From Vicugna pacos (taxonomy: Eukaryota > Chordata > Mammalia > Artiodactyla > Camelidae), in assembly GCF_048564905.1 (NCBI RefSeq), contig NC_133002.1, positions 26,154,501 through 26,218,500 of the forward strand: a stretch of DNA of 64,000 nt. Reading direction: 5' to 3'. How positions within the stretch are numbered: the first letter of the stretch is position 1; the number at the start of each line of letters is the position of its first letter. The position numbers and the translations under genes are program-made. Below, piece after piece: positions 40,256-53,240 of the stretch. Below the pieces are notes generated by a model. That model had not been told where the DNA came from, made no database searches, and saw only the letters and a list, made by a program, of their open reading frames with translations.

Positions 40256-41248
40256 CTGGGAAACAGACTGAGAAACCAGAGTAAGGGTTTCTCCTGGAAC
40301 CCGTTCCCTTTGTGCTGGATGAACGAACATCTCTCCACATGCTAAGTTCTGAGAGATAAGTGTGTGTGAAAGCCGTCTTTCACCTAGCTTGAAGGGAACA
40401 CAAAGTTTCTTTTCAGTTGCAAACTCCACTCCATACATATATATGGGGAGGTACAAGCTCCAACTCGGTTTTACAGTGAAAACGGCAGGCACTTCAAACC
40501 GGCACTAGGAAACATACTGAGAAACCAGAGTAAGGGTTTCTCCTGCAAACCGTTCCCTTTGTGCTGGATGAACGAACTTCTCTCCACATGCTCAGTTCTG
40601 AGAGATAAGTGTGTGTGAATGCCGTCCTTCACCTAGCTTGAAGGGAACACAAAGTTTCTTTTCAGTTGCAAACTCCACTCCATACATATATATGGGGAGG
40701 TACAAGCTCCAACTCTGTTTTACAGTGAAAATGGCAGGCACTTCAAACCGGCACTAGGAAACAGCTGAGAAACCAGAGTCAGTGTTTCTCATGCAAACCT
40801 TTCCCTTTGTGCTGGATGAACGAACGTCTCTCCACATGCTCAGTTCTGAGAGATAATTGTGTGTGAATGCCGTCCTTCACCTAGCTTGAATGGAACACAA
40901 AATTTCTTTTCAGTTACCAACTCCACTGCATAAATATATATGGTGAGGTACAAGCTCCAACTCGGTTTTACAGTGAAAACGGCAGGCACTTCAAACCGGC
41001 ACTTGGAAACAGACTGAGAAACAAGAGTAAGTGTTTCTCCTGCAACCCGTTCCCTTTGTGCTTGATGAACGAACGTCTCTCCACATGCTCAGTTCTGAGA
41101 GATAAGTGTGTGTGAAAGCCGTCCTTCACCTAGCTTGAAGGGAACACAAAGTTTCTTTTCAGTTGCAAACTCCACTCCATACATATATTTGGGGAGGTAC
41201 AAGCTCCAACTCGGTTTTACAGTGAAAACGGCAGGCACTTCAAACCGG
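40256..41248. repeat. 4-monomer tandem duplication in the mosaic region, copy 2, 993 bp
   Basis: Second copy. The match ends at about 41249, where cactggg of copy 1's end is replaced by cactagg. The left junction (40256-40282) joins gagaaaccagag from one subtype to taagggtttctcctgg of another, so this monomer is a visible recombinant. It also holds part of the longest open frame of the window (132 codons on the minus strand, 40094-40492), which crosses this junction. Confidence 0.85.
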
Positions 41249-43038
41249 CACTAGGAAACAGACTGAGAAACCAGAGTAAGGGTTTGTCCTGCAACCCGTT
41301 CCCTCTGTGCTGGATGAACGAACGTCTCTCCACATACTCAGTTCTGAGAGATAATTGGGTGTGAAAGCCGTACTTCAACTAGCTTGAAGGGAACACAAAG
41401 TTTCTTTTCAGTTGCAAACTCCACTCCATACAAATATACGGGGAGGTACAAGCTCCAACTCGGCTTTACAGTGAAAACGGCAGGCACTTCAAACCGGCAC
41501 TAGGAAACAGACTGAGAAACCAGAGTCAGTGTTTCCCTGCAACCAGTTCCCTTCGTGCTGGATGAAAGAACGTCTCTCCACCTGCTCACTTCTGAGAGAT
41601 AAGTGTGTGTGAAAGCCGTCCTTCACCTAGCTTGAAGGGAACACAAAGTTTCTTTTCAGTTGCAAACCCCACTCCATACATATATATGGGGAGGTACAAG
41701 CTCCAACTCGGTTTTACAGTGAAAACGGCAGGCACTTCAGACCGGCACTGGGAAACAGACTGAGAAACCATAGTCAGTGTTTCCCTGCAACCCGTTCATT
41801 TTGTGCTGGATGAACGAACGTCTCTCCACATGCTCAGTTCTGAGAGATAAGTGTGTGGGTAAGCCTTACTTCACCTAGCTTGAAGGGAACACAAAGTTGC
41901 TTTTCAGTTGCAAACCCCACTCCATACATATATATGGGGAGGTACAAGCTCCAACTCGGTTTTACAGTGAAAACGGCAGGCACTTCAAACCGGCACTAGG
42001 AAACAGACTGTGAAACCAGAGTCAGTGTTTCTCCTGCAAACCGTTCCCTTTGTGCTGGATGAACGAACGTCTCTCCACATGCTCAGTTCTGAGAGATAAG
42101 TGTGTGTGAAAGCCGTCCTTCACCTAGCATGAAGGGAACACAAAGTTTCTTTTCAGTTGCAAACCCCACTCCATACATATATATGGGGAGGTACAAGCTC
42201 CAACTCGGTTTTACAGTGAAAACGGCAGGCACTTCAGACCGGCACTAGGAAACAGTCTGAGAAACCAGAGTCAGTGTTCCCCTGCAACCCGTTCCCTTTG
42301 TGCTGGATGAACGAACGTCTCTCCACATGCTCAGTTATGAGAGATAAGTGTGTGGGAAAGCCGTCCTTCACCTAGCTTGAAGGGAACACAAAGTAACTTT
42401 TAAGTTGCAAACTCCACTCCATACATATTTATGAGGAGGTACAAGCTCCAACTCGGGTTTACATTGAAAACGGCAGGCACTTCAAACCGGCACTAGGAAA
42501 CAGACTGAGAAACCAGAGTAAGGGTTTCTCCTGCAACCCGTTCCCTTTATGCTGGATGAACGAACATCTCTCCACATGCTAAGTTCTGAGAGATAAGTGT
42601 GTGTGAAAGCCGTCCTTCACCTAGCTTGAAGGGAACACAAAGTTTCTTTTCAGTTGCAAACTCCACTCCATACATATATATGGGGAGGTACAAGCTCCAA
42701 CTCGGTTTTATAGTGAAAACGGCAGGCACTTCAAACCGGCACTAGGAAACAGACTGAGAAACCAGAGTCAGTGTCTCTCCTGCAACCCGTTCCCTTTGTG
42801 GTGGATGAACGAACGTCTCTCCACATGCTCAGTTCTGAGAGATAATTGTGTGTGAATGCCGTCCTTCACCTAGCTTGAACGGAACAAAAAATTTCTTTTC
42901 AGTTACCAACTCCACTGCATAAATATATATGGGGAGGTACAAGCTCCAACTCGGTTTTACAGTGAAAACGGCAGGCACTTCAAACCGGCACTAGGAAACA
43001 GACTGAGAAACAAGAGTAAGTGTTTCTCCTGCAACCCG
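41050..43038. repeat. 8-monomer HOR, copy 1, 1989 bp
   Basis: Repeats at lag 1989. Markers in order: ccctctgtgctgg with catactcag and aattgggtg; catacaaatatacgg; cttcgtgctgg with cacctgctcac; ttcattttgtgc with gtgtgggtaagcc; ctagcatgaagg; gtgttcccctgc with ctcagttatgag; agtaacttttaagttgc with catatttatgagg; ccctttatgctgg with ctaag; and gaacggaacaaaaaatttc. Copy 1 keeps small private changes such as gcaaccagttcc near 41540. Confidence 0.85.
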
Positions 43039-45027
43039 TTCCCTTTGTGCTTGATGAACGAACGTCTCTCCACATGCTCAGTTCTGAGAGATAAGTGTGT
43101 GTGAAAGCCGTCCTTCACCTAGCTTGAAGGGAACACAAAGTTTCTTTTAAGTTGCAAACTCCACTCCATACATATATATGGGGAGGTACAAGCTCCAACT
43201 CGGTTTTACAGTGAAAACGGCAGGCACTTCAAACCGGCACTAGGAAACAGACTGAGAATCCAGAGTAAGGGTTTCTCCTGCAACCCGTTCCCTCTGTGCT
43301 GGATGAACGAACGTCTCTCCACATACTCAGTTCTGAGAGATAATTGGGTGTGAAAGCCGTACTTCAACTAGCTTGAAGGGAACACAAAGTTTCTTTTCAG
43401 TTGCAAACTCCACTCCATACAAATATACGGGGAGGTACAAGCTCCAACTCGGCTTTTCAGTGAAAACGGCAGGCACTTCAAACCGGCACTAGGAAACAGA
43501 CTGAGAAACCAGAGTCAGTGTTTCCCTGCAACCCGTTCCCTTCGTGCTGGATGAACGATCATCTCTCCACCTGCTCACTTCTAAGAGATAAGTGTGTGTG
43601 AAAGCCGTCCTTCACCTAGCTTGAAGGGAACACAAAGTTTCTTTTCAGTTGCAAACCCCACTCCATACATATATATGGGGAGGTACAAGCTCCAACTCGG
43701 TTTTACAGTGAAAACGGCAGGCACTTCAGACCGGCACTGGGAAACAGACTGAGAAACCAGAGTCAGTGTTTCCCTGCAACCCGTTCATTTTGTGCTGGAT
43801 GAACGAACGTCTCTCCACATGCTCAGTTCTGAGAGATAAGTGTGTGGGTAAGCCTTCCTTCACCTAGCTTGAAGGGAACACAAAGTTTCTTTTCAGTTGC
43901 AAACCCCACTCCATACATATATATGGGGAGGTACAAGCTCCAACTCGGTTTTACAGTGAAAGCGGCAGGCACTTCAAACCGGCACTAGGAAACAGACTGA
44001 GAAACCAGAGTCAGTGTTTCTCCTGCAAACCGTTCCCTTTGTGCTGGATGAACGAACGTCTCTCCACATGCTCAGTTCTGAGAGATAAGTGTGTGTGAAA
44101 GCCGTCCTTCACCTAGCATGAAGGGAACACAAAGTTTCTTTTCAGTTGCAAACCCCACTCCATACATATATATGGGGAGGTACAAGCTCCAACTCGGTTT
44201 TACAGTGAAAACGGCAGGCACTTCAGACCGGCACTAGGAAACAGTCTGAGAAACCAGAGTCAGTGTTCCCCTGCAACCCGTTCCCTTTGTGCTGGATGAA
44301 CGAAAGTCTCTCCACATGCTCAGTTATGAGAGATAAGTGTGTGGGAAAGCCGTCCTTCACCTAGCTTGAAGGGAACACAAAGTAACTTTTAAGTAGCAAA
44401 CACCACTCCATACATATTTATGAGGAGGTACAAGCTCCAACTCGGGTTTACATTGAAAACGGCAGGCACTTCAAACCGGCACTAGGAAACAGACTGAGAA
44501 ACCAGAGTAAGGGTTTCTCCTGCAACCCGTTCCCTTTATGCTGGATGAACGAACATCTCTCCACATGCTAAGTTCTGAGAGATAAGTGTGTGTGAAAGCC
44601 GTCCTTCACCTAGCTTGAAGGGAACACAAAGTTTCTTTTCAGTTGCAAACTCCACTCCATACATATATATGGGGAGGTACAAGCTCCAACTCGGTTTTAC
44701 AGTGAAAACGGCAGGCACTTCAAACCGGCACTAGGAAACAGACTGAGAAACCAGAGTCAGTGTTTCTCCTGCAACCCGTTCCCTTTGTGCTGGATGAACG
44801 GACGTCTCTCCACATGCTCAGTTCTGAGAGATAATTGTGTGTGAATGCCGTCCTTCACCTAGCTTGAACGGAACAAAAAATTTCTTTTCAGTTACCAACT
44901 CCACTGCATAAATATATATGGGGAGGTACAAGCTCCAACTCGGTTTTACAGTGAAAACGGCAGGCACTTCAAACCGGCACTAGGAAACAGACTGAGAAAC
45001 AAGAGTAAGTGTTTCTCCTGCAACCCG
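43039..45027. repeat. 8-monomer HOR, copy 2, 1989 bp
   Basis: Second copy. Private differences include cgatcatctctcc near 43557, gtgaaagcggc near 43958, cgaaagtctc near 44304 and aagtagcaaac near 44391. The last 450 bases overlap the beginning of the 7-monomer array, so the next amplification started from the end of this unit. Confidence 0.85.
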
Positions 45028-46310
45028 TTCCCTTTGTGCTTGATGAAAGAACGTCTCTCCACATGCCTAGTTCTGAGAGATAAGTGTGTGTGAAAGCCGT
45101 CCTTCACCTAGCTTGAAGTGAACACAAAGTTTCTTTTCAGTTGCAAACTCCACTCCATACAGATATATGGGGAGGTACAAGCTCCAACTCGGTTTTACAG
45201 TGAAAACGGCAGGCACTTCAAACCGGCACTAGGAAACAGACTGAGAATCCAGAGTAAGGGTTTCTCCTGCAACCCGTTCCCTTTGTGCTGGATGAACGAA
45301 CGTCTCTCCACATACTCAGTTCTGAGAGATAATTGTGTGTGAAAGCCGTCCTTCACCTAGCTTGAAGGGAACACAAAGTTTCTAATCAGGTGCAAACTCC
45401 ACTTCATACATATATACGGGGAGGTACAAGCTCCAACTCGGGTTTACAGTGAAAACGGCAGGCACTTCAAACCGGCACTAGGAAACAGACTGAGAAACCA
45501 GAGTCAGTGTTTCCCTGCAACCCGTTCCCTTTGTGCTGGATGAACGAACGTCTCTCCACATGCTCAGTTCTGAGAGATAAGTGTGTGTGAAAGCCGTCCT
45601 TCACCTAGCATGAAGGGAACACAAAGTTTCTTTTCAGTTGCAAACCCCACTCCATACATATATATGGGGAGGTACAAGCTCCAACTCGGTTTTACAGTGA
45701 AAACGGCAGGCACTTCAGACCGGCACTAGGAAACAGACTGAGAAACCAGAGTCAGTGTTTCCCTGCAACCCGTTCCCTTTGTGCTGGATGAACGAACGTC
45801 TCTCCACATGCTCAGTTCTGAGAGATAAGTGTGTGGGAAAGCCGTCCTTCACCTAGCTTGAAGGGAACACAAAGTTTCTTTTCAGTTGCAAACTCCACTC
45901 CATACATATATATGGGGAGGTACAAGCTCCAACTCTGTTTTACAGTGAAAACGGCAGGCACTTCAAACCGGCACTAGGAAACAGGCTGAGAAACCAGAGT
46001 CAGTGTTTCTCATGCAAACCGTTCCCTTTGTGCTGGATGAACGAACGTCTCTCCACATGCTCAATTCTGAGAGATAATTGTGTGTGAATGCCGTCCTTCA
46101 CCTAGCTTGAATGGAACACAAAATTTCTTTTCAGTTACCAACTCCACTGCATAAATATATATGGGGAGGTACAAGCTCCAACTCGGTTTTACAGTGAAAA
46201 CGGCAGGCACTTCATACCGGCACTAGGAAACAGACTGAGAAAAAAGAGTAAGTGTTTCTCCTGCAACCCGTTCCCTTTGTGCTTGATGAACGAACGTCTC
46301 TCCACATGCT
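44570..46310. repeat. 7-monomer HOR, copy 1, 1741 bp
   Basis: Repeats at lag 1741. Markers: gaacggacgtc; gaacggaacaaaaaatttc; gatgaaagaacg with catgcctag; cttgaagtgaacac with catacagatatatgg; gagaatccagag with catactcag; tttctaatcaggtgc with cacttcatac and atatacgg; ctagcatgaagg; gtgtgggaaagcc; acaggctgag with tttctcatgc and ctcaattctg; cttcataccgg with gagaaaaaagag. In every stretch I compared, including the variable sites, the three copies read the same. Confidence 0.92.
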
Positions 46311-48051
46311 CAGTTCTGAGAGATAAGTGTGTGTGAAAGCCGTCCTTCACCTAGCTTGAAGGGAACACAAAGTTTCTTTTCAGTTGCAAACTCCACTCCA
46401 TACATATATATGGGGAGGTACAAGCTCCAACTCGGTTTTACAGTGAAAACGGCAGGCACTTCAAACCGGCACTAGGAAACAGACTGAGAAACCAGAGTCA
46501 GTGTTTCTCCTGCAACCCGTTCCCTTTGTGCTGGATGAACGGACGTCTCTCCACATGCTCAGTTCTGAGAGATAATTGTGTGTGAATGCCGTCCTTCACC
46601 TAGCTTGAACGGAACAAAAAATTTCTTTTCAGTTACCAACTCCACTGCATAAATATATATGGGGAGGTACAAGCTCCAACTCGGTTTTACAGTGAAAACG
46701 GCAGGCACTTCAAACCGGCACTAGGAAACAGACTGAGAAACAAGAGTAAGTGTTTCTCCTGCAACCCGTTCCCTTTGTGCTTGATGAAAGAACGTCTCTC
46801 CACATGCCTAGTTCTGAGAGATAAGTGTGTGTGAAAGCCGTCCTTCACCTAGCTTGAAGTGAACACAAAGTTTCTTTTCAGTTGCAAACTCCACTCCATA
46901 CAGATATATGGGGAGGTACAAGCTCCAACTCGGTTTTACAGTGAAAACGGCAGGCACTTCAAACCGGCACTAGGAAACAGACTGAGAATCCAGAGTAAGG
47001 GTTTCTCCTGCAACCCGTTCCCTTTGTGCTGGATGAACGAACGTCTCTCCACATACTCAGTTCTGAGAGATAATTGTGTGTGAAAGCCGTCCTTCACCTA
47101 GCTTGAAGGGAACACAAAGTTTCTAATCAGGTGCAAACTCCACTTCATACATATATACGGGGAGGTACAAGCTCCAACTCGGGTTTACAGTGAAAACGGC
47201 AGGCACTTCAAACCGGCACTAGGAAACAGACTGAGAAACCAGAGTCAGTGTTTCCCTGCAACCCGTTCCCTTTGTGCTGGATGAACGAACGTCTCTCCAC
47301 ATGCTCAGTTCTGAGAGATAAGTGTGTGTGAAAGCCGTCCTTCACCTAGCATGAAGGGAACACAAAGTTTCTTTTCAGTTGCAAACCCCACTCCATACAT
47401 ATATATGGGGAGGTACAAGCTCCAACTCGGTTTTACAGTGAAAACGGCAGGCACTTCAGACCGGCACTAGGAAACAGACTGAGAAACCAGAGTCAGTGTT
47501 TCCCTGCAACCCGTTCCCTTTGTGCTGGATGAACGAACGTCTCTCCACATGCTCAGTTCTGAGAGATAAGTGTGTGGGAAAGCCGTCCTTCACCTAGCTT
47601 GAAGGGAACACAAAGTTTCTTTTCAGTTGCAAACTCCACTCCATACATATATATGGGGAGGTACAAGCTCCAACTCTGTTTTACAGTGAAAACGGCAGGC
47701 ACTTCAAACCGGCACTAGGAAACAGGCTGAGAAACCAGAGTCAGTGTTTCTCATGCAAACCGTTCCCTTTGTGCTGGATGAACGAACGTCTCTCCACATG
47801 CTCAATTCTGAGAGATAATTGTGTGTGAATGCCGTCCTTCACCTAGCTTGAATGGAACACAAAATTTCTTTTCAGTTACCAACTCCACTGCATAAATATA
47901 TATGGGGAGGTACAAGCTCCAACTCGGTTTTACAGTGAAAACGGCAGGCACTTCATACCGGCACTAGGAAACAGACTGAGAAAAAAGAGTAAGTGTTTCT
48001 CCTGCAACCCGTTCCCTTTGTGCTTGATGAACGAACGTCTCTCCACATGCT
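46311..48051. repeat. 7-monomer HOR, copy 2, 1741 bp
   Basis: Middle copy of the 7-mer. The marker positions are those of copy 1 plus 1741, for example catgcctag at 46802, tttctaatcagg at 47120 and ctcaattctg at 47803. I found no difference from copy 1 or 3 in the stretches compared. Confidence 0.92.
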
Positions 48052-49792
48052 CAGTTCTGAGAGATAAGTGTGTGTGAAAGCCGTCCTTCACCTAGCTTGA
48101 AGGGAACACAAAGTTTCTTTTCAGTTGCAAACTCCACTCCATACATATATATGGGGAGGTACAAGCTCCAACTCGGTTTTACAGTGAAAACGGCAGGCAC
48201 TTCAAACCGGCACTAGGAAACAGACTGAGAAACCAGAGTCAGTGTTTCTCCTGCAACCCGTTCCCTTTGTGCTGGATGAACGGACGTCTCTCCACATGCT
48301 CAGTTCTGAGAGATAATTGTGTGTGAATGCCGTCCTTCACCTAGCTTGAACGGAACAAAAAATTTCTTTTCAGTTACCAACTCCACTGCATAAATATATA
48401 TGGGGAGGTACAAGCTCCAACTCGGTTTTACAGTGAAAACGGCAGGCACTTCAAACCGGCACTAGGAAACAGACTGAGAAACAAGAGTAAGTGTTTCTCC
48501 TGCAACCCGTTCCCTTTGTGCTTGATGAAAGAACGTCTCTCCACATGCCTAGTTCTGAGAGATAAGTGTGTGTGAAAGCCGTCCTTCACCTAGCTTGAAG
48601 TGAACACAAAGTTTCTTTTCAGTTGCAAACTCCACTCCATACAGATATATGGGGAGGTACAAGCTCCAACTCGGTTTTACAGTGAAAACGGCAGGCACTT
48701 CAAACCGGCACTAGGAAACAGACTGAGAATCCAGAGTAAGGGTTTCTCCTGCAACCCGTTCCCTTTGTGCTGGATGAACGAACGTCTCTCCACATACTCA
48801 GTTCTGAGAGATAATTGTGTGTGAAAGCCGTCCTTCACCTAGCTTGAAGGGAACACAAAGTTTCTAATCAGGTGCAAACTCCACTTCATACATATATACG
48901 GGGAGGTACAAGCTCCAACTCGGGTTTACAGTGAAAACGGCAGGCACTTCAAACCGGCACTAGGAAACAGACTGAGAAACCAGAGTCAGTGTTTCCCTGC
49001 AACCCGTTCCCTTTGTGCTGGATGAACGAACGTCTCTCCACATGCTCAGTTCTGAGAGATAAGTGTGTGTGAAAGCCGTCCTTCACCTAGCATGAAGGGA
49101 ACACAAAGTTTCTTTTCAGTTGCAAACCCCACTCCATACATATATATGGGGAGGTACAAGCTCCAACTCGGTTTTACAGTGAAAACGGCAGGCACTTCAG
49201 ACCGGCACTAGGAAACAGACTGAGAAACCAGAGTCAGTGTTTCCCTGCAACCCGTTCCCTTTGTGCTGGATGAACGAACGTCTCTCCACATGCTCAGTTC
49301 TGAGAGATAAGTGTGTGGGAAAGCCGTCCTTCACCTAGCTTGAAGGGAACACAAAGTTTCTTTTCAGTTGCAAACTCCACTCCATACATATATATGGGGA
49401 GGTACAAGCTCCAACTCTGTTTTACAGTGAAAACGGCAGGCACTTCAAACCGGCACTAGGAAACAGGCTGAGAAACCAGAGTCAGTGTTTCTCATGCAAA
49501 CCGTTCCCTTTGTGCTGGATGAACGAACGTCTCTCCACATGCTCAATTCTGAGAGATAATTGTGTGTGAATGCCGTCCTTCACCTAGCTTGAATGGAACA
49601 CAAAATTTCTTTTCAGTTACCAACTCCACTGCATAAATATATATGGGGAGGTACAAGCTCCAACTCGGTTTTACAGTGAAAACGGCAGGCACTTCATACC
49701 GGCACTAGGAAACAGACTGAGAAAAAAGAGTAAGTGTTTCTCCTGCAACCCGTTCCCTTTGTGCTTGATGAACGAACGTCTCTCCACATGCT
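48052..49792. repeat. 7-monomer HOR, copy 3, 1741 bp
   Basis: Third copy. Similarity to copy 2 continues about 190 bases further and stops sharply at 49981, where agtcagtg of the expected monomer becomes agtaaggg. That base marks the right edge of the array, and the monomer containing it leads into the right-hand 13-mer. Confidence 0.92.
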
Positions 49793-50008
49793 CAGTTCTG
49801 AGAGATAAGTGTGTGTGAAAGCCGTCCTTCACCTAGCTTGAAGGGAACACAAAGTTTCTTTTCAGTTGCAAACTCCACTCCATACATATATATGGGGAGG
49901 TACAAGCTCCAACTCGGTTTTACAGTGAAAACGGCAGGCACTTCAAACCGGCACTAGGAAACAGACTGAGAAACCAGAGTAAGGGTTTCTCCTGCAACCC
50001 GTTCCCTC

Positions 50009-53000
50009 TGTGCTGGATGAACGAACGTCTCTCCACATACTCAGTTCTGAGAGATAATTGGGTGTGAAAGCCGTACTTCAACTAGCTCAAGGGAACACCA
50101 AGTTTCTTTTCAGTTGCAAACTCCACTCCATACAAATATACGGGGAGGTACAAGCTCCAACTCGGCTTTACAGTGAAAACGGCAGGCATTTCAAACCGAC
50201 ACTAGGAAACAGACTGAGAAACCAGAGTCAGTGTTTCCCTGCAACCCGTTCCCTTCGTGCTGGATGAACGAACGTCTCTCCACCTGCTCACTTCTGAGAG
50301 ATAAGTGTGTGTGAAAGCCGTCCTTCACCTAGCTTGAAGGGAACACAAAGTTTCTTTTCAGTTGCAAACTCCACTCCATACATATATATGGGGAGGTAAA
50401 AGCTCCAACTCGGTTTTACAGTGAAAACGGCAGGCACTTCAGACCGGCACTGGGAAACAGACTGAGAAACCAGAGTCAGTGTTTCCCTGCAACCCGTTCA
50501 CTTTGTGCTGGATGAACGAACGTCTCTCCACATGCTCAGTTCTGAGAGATAAGTGTGTGGGTAAGCCGTCCTTCACCTAGCTTGAAGGGAACACAAAGTT
50601 TCTATTCAGTTGCAAACCCCACGCCATACATATATATGGGGAAGTACAAGCTCCAACTCGGTTTTACAGTGAAAACGGCAGGCACTTCAAACCGGCACTA
50701 GGAAACAGACTTAGAAACCAGAGTCAGGGTTTCTCCTGCAAACCGTTCCCTTTGTGCTGGATGAACGAACGTCTCTCCACATGCTAAGTTCTGAGAGATA
50801 AGTGTGTGTGAAAGCCGTCCTTCCCCTAGCTTGAAGGGAACACAAAGTTTCTTTTCAGTTGCAAACTCCACTCCATACATATATATGGGGAGGTACAAGC
50901 ACCAACTCGGTTTTACAGTGAAAACGGCAGGCACTTCAAACCGGCACTAGGAAACAGACTGAGAAACCAGAGTCAGTGTTTCTCCTGCAACCCGTTCCCT
51001 TTGTGCTGGATGAACGAACGTCTCTCCACATGCTCAGTTCTGAGAGATAATTGTGTGTGAATGCCGTCCTTCACCTAGCTTGAACGGAACAAAAAATTTC
51101 TTTTCAGTTACCAACTCCAATGCATAAATATATATGGGGAGGTACAAGCTCCAACCCGGTTTAAGAGTGAAAACGGCAGGCACTTCAAACCGGCACTAGG
51201 AAACAGACTGAGAAACCAGAGTCATTGTTTCTCCTGCAACCCGTTCCCTTTGTGCTGGATGAACGGACGTCTCTCCACATGCTCAGTTCTGAGAGATAAT
51301 TGTGTGTGAATGCCGTCCTTCACCTAGCTTGAACGGAACAAAAAATTTCTTTTCAGTTACCAACTCCACTGCATAAATATATATGGGGAGGTACAAGCTC
51401 CAACTCGGTTTTACAGTGAAAACGGCAGGCACTTCAAACCGGCACTAGGAAACAGACTGAGAAACAAGAGTAAGTGTTTCTCCTGCAACCCGTTCCCTTT
51501 GTGCTTGATGAACGAACGTCTCTCCACATGCCTAGTTCTGAGAGATAAGTGTGTGTGAAAGCCGTCCTTCACCTAGCTTGAAGGGAACACAAAGTTTCTT
51601 TTCAGTTGCAAACTCCACTCCATACAGATATATGGGGAGGTACAAGCTCCAACTCGGTTTTACAGTGAAAACGGCAGGCACTTCAAACCGGCACTAGGAA
51701 ACAGACTGAGAATCCAGAGTAAGGGTTTCTCCTGCAACCCGTTCCCTTTGTGCTGGATGAACGAACGTCTCTCCACATACTCAGTTCTGAGAGATAATTG
51801 TGTGTGAAAGCCGTCCTTCACCTAGCTTGAAGGGAACACAAAGTTTCTTATCAGTTGCAAACTCCACTTCATACATATATACGGGGAGGTACAAGCTCCA
51901 ACTCGGGTTTACAGTGAAAACGGCAGGCACTTCAAACCGGCACTAGGAAACAGACTGAGAAACCAGAGTCAGTGTTTCCCTGCAACCCGTTCCCTTTGTG
52001 CTGGATGAACGAACGTCTCTCCACATGCTCAGTTCTGAGAGATAAGTGTGTGTGAAAGCCGTCCTTCACCTAGCATGAAGGGAACACAAAGTTTCTTTTC
52101 AGTTGCAAACCCCACTCCATACATATATATGGGGAGGTACAAGCTCCAACTCGGTTTTACAGTGAAAACGGCAGGCACTTCAGACCGGCACTGGGAAACA
52201 GACTGAGAAACCAGAGTCACTGTTTCCCTGCAACCCGGTCCCTTTGTGCTGGATGAACGAACGTCTCTCCACATGCTCAGTTCTGAGAGATAAGTGTGTG
52301 GGAAAGCCGTCCTTCACCTAGCTTGAAGGGAACACAAAGTTTCTTTTCAGTTGCAAAATCCAATCCATACATATATACGGGGAGGTACAAGCTCCAACTC
52401 GGTTTTACAGTGGAAACGGCAGGCACTTCAAACCGGCACTAGGAAATACACTGAGAAACCAGAGTCAGTGTTTCTCCTGCAACCCGTTCCCTTTGTGCTG
52501 GATGAACGAACGTTTCTCCACATGGTCAGTTCTGAGAGATTAGTGTGTGTGAATGCCGTCCTTCAACTAGCTTGAAGGGAACACAAGGTGTCTTTTAAGT
52601 TGCAAACTCCACTCCATACATATATATGAGGAGGTACAAGCTCCAACTCGGGTTTACATTGAAAACGGCAGGCACTTCAAACCGGCACTAGGAAACAGAC
52701 TGAGAAACCAGAGTAAGGGTTTCTCCTGGAACCCGTTCCCTTTGTGCTGGATGAACGAAAATCTCTCCACATGCAAAGTTCTGAGTGATAAGTGTGTGTG
52801 AAAGCCGTCTTTCACCTAGCTTGAAGGGAACACAAAGTTTCTTTTCAGTTGCAAACTCCACTCCATACATATATATGGGGAGGTACAAGCTCCAACTCGG
52901 TTTTACAGTGAAAACGGCAGGCACTTCAAACCGGCACTAGGAAACATACTGAGAAACCAGAGTAAGGGTTTCTCCTGCAACCCGTTCCCTTTGTGCTGGA

Positions 53001-53240
53001 TGAACGAACTTCTCTCCACATGCTCAGTTCTGAGAGATAAGTGTGTGTGAATGCCTTCCTTCACCTAGCTTGAAGGGAACACAAAGTTTCTTTTCAGTTG
53101 CAAACTCCACTCCATACATATATATGGGGAGGTACAAGCTCCAACTCTGTTTTACAGTGAAAACGGCAGGCACTTCAAACCGGCACTAGGAAACAGGCTG
53201 AGAAACCAGAGTCAGTGTTTCTCATGCAAACCGTTCCCTT
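50009..53240. repeat. 13-monomer HOR (right type), copy 1, 3232 bp
   Basis: Repeats at lag 3232. Monomers 1-4 carry markers of the 8-mer (catactcag with aattgggtg, catacaaatatacgg, cttcgtgctgg, cacctgctcac, gtgtgggtaagcc, ctaag). Monomers 5-9 carry those of the 7-mer (gaacggaacaaaaaatttc twice, catgcctag, catacagatatatgg, gagaatccagag, cacttcatac, ctagcatgaagg). Monomers 10-13 carry those of the mosaic region (caaaatccaatcc, aggaaatacactg, tcttttaagttgc, tttctcctggaaccc, aacatactgag, actctgtttt). The left edge is at base 50008, where this copy has ccctctgtg and later copies ccctttgtg. Confidence 0.92.

Noticed and set aside
40094-40492. Open reading frame of 132 codons on the minus strand, plus many related frames of 60-110 codons on both strands
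   Set aside because: The frames recur because the monomer length, 249 bp, is 83 codons. The minus-strand frame has one common stop per monomer, in the usual ctcag variant, and the ctaag variant removes it, which gives this longer run. One-base indels break the frame in many neighbours. There is no start context, conserved domain or sign of constraint, and a frame of this length is expected by chance in six frames.
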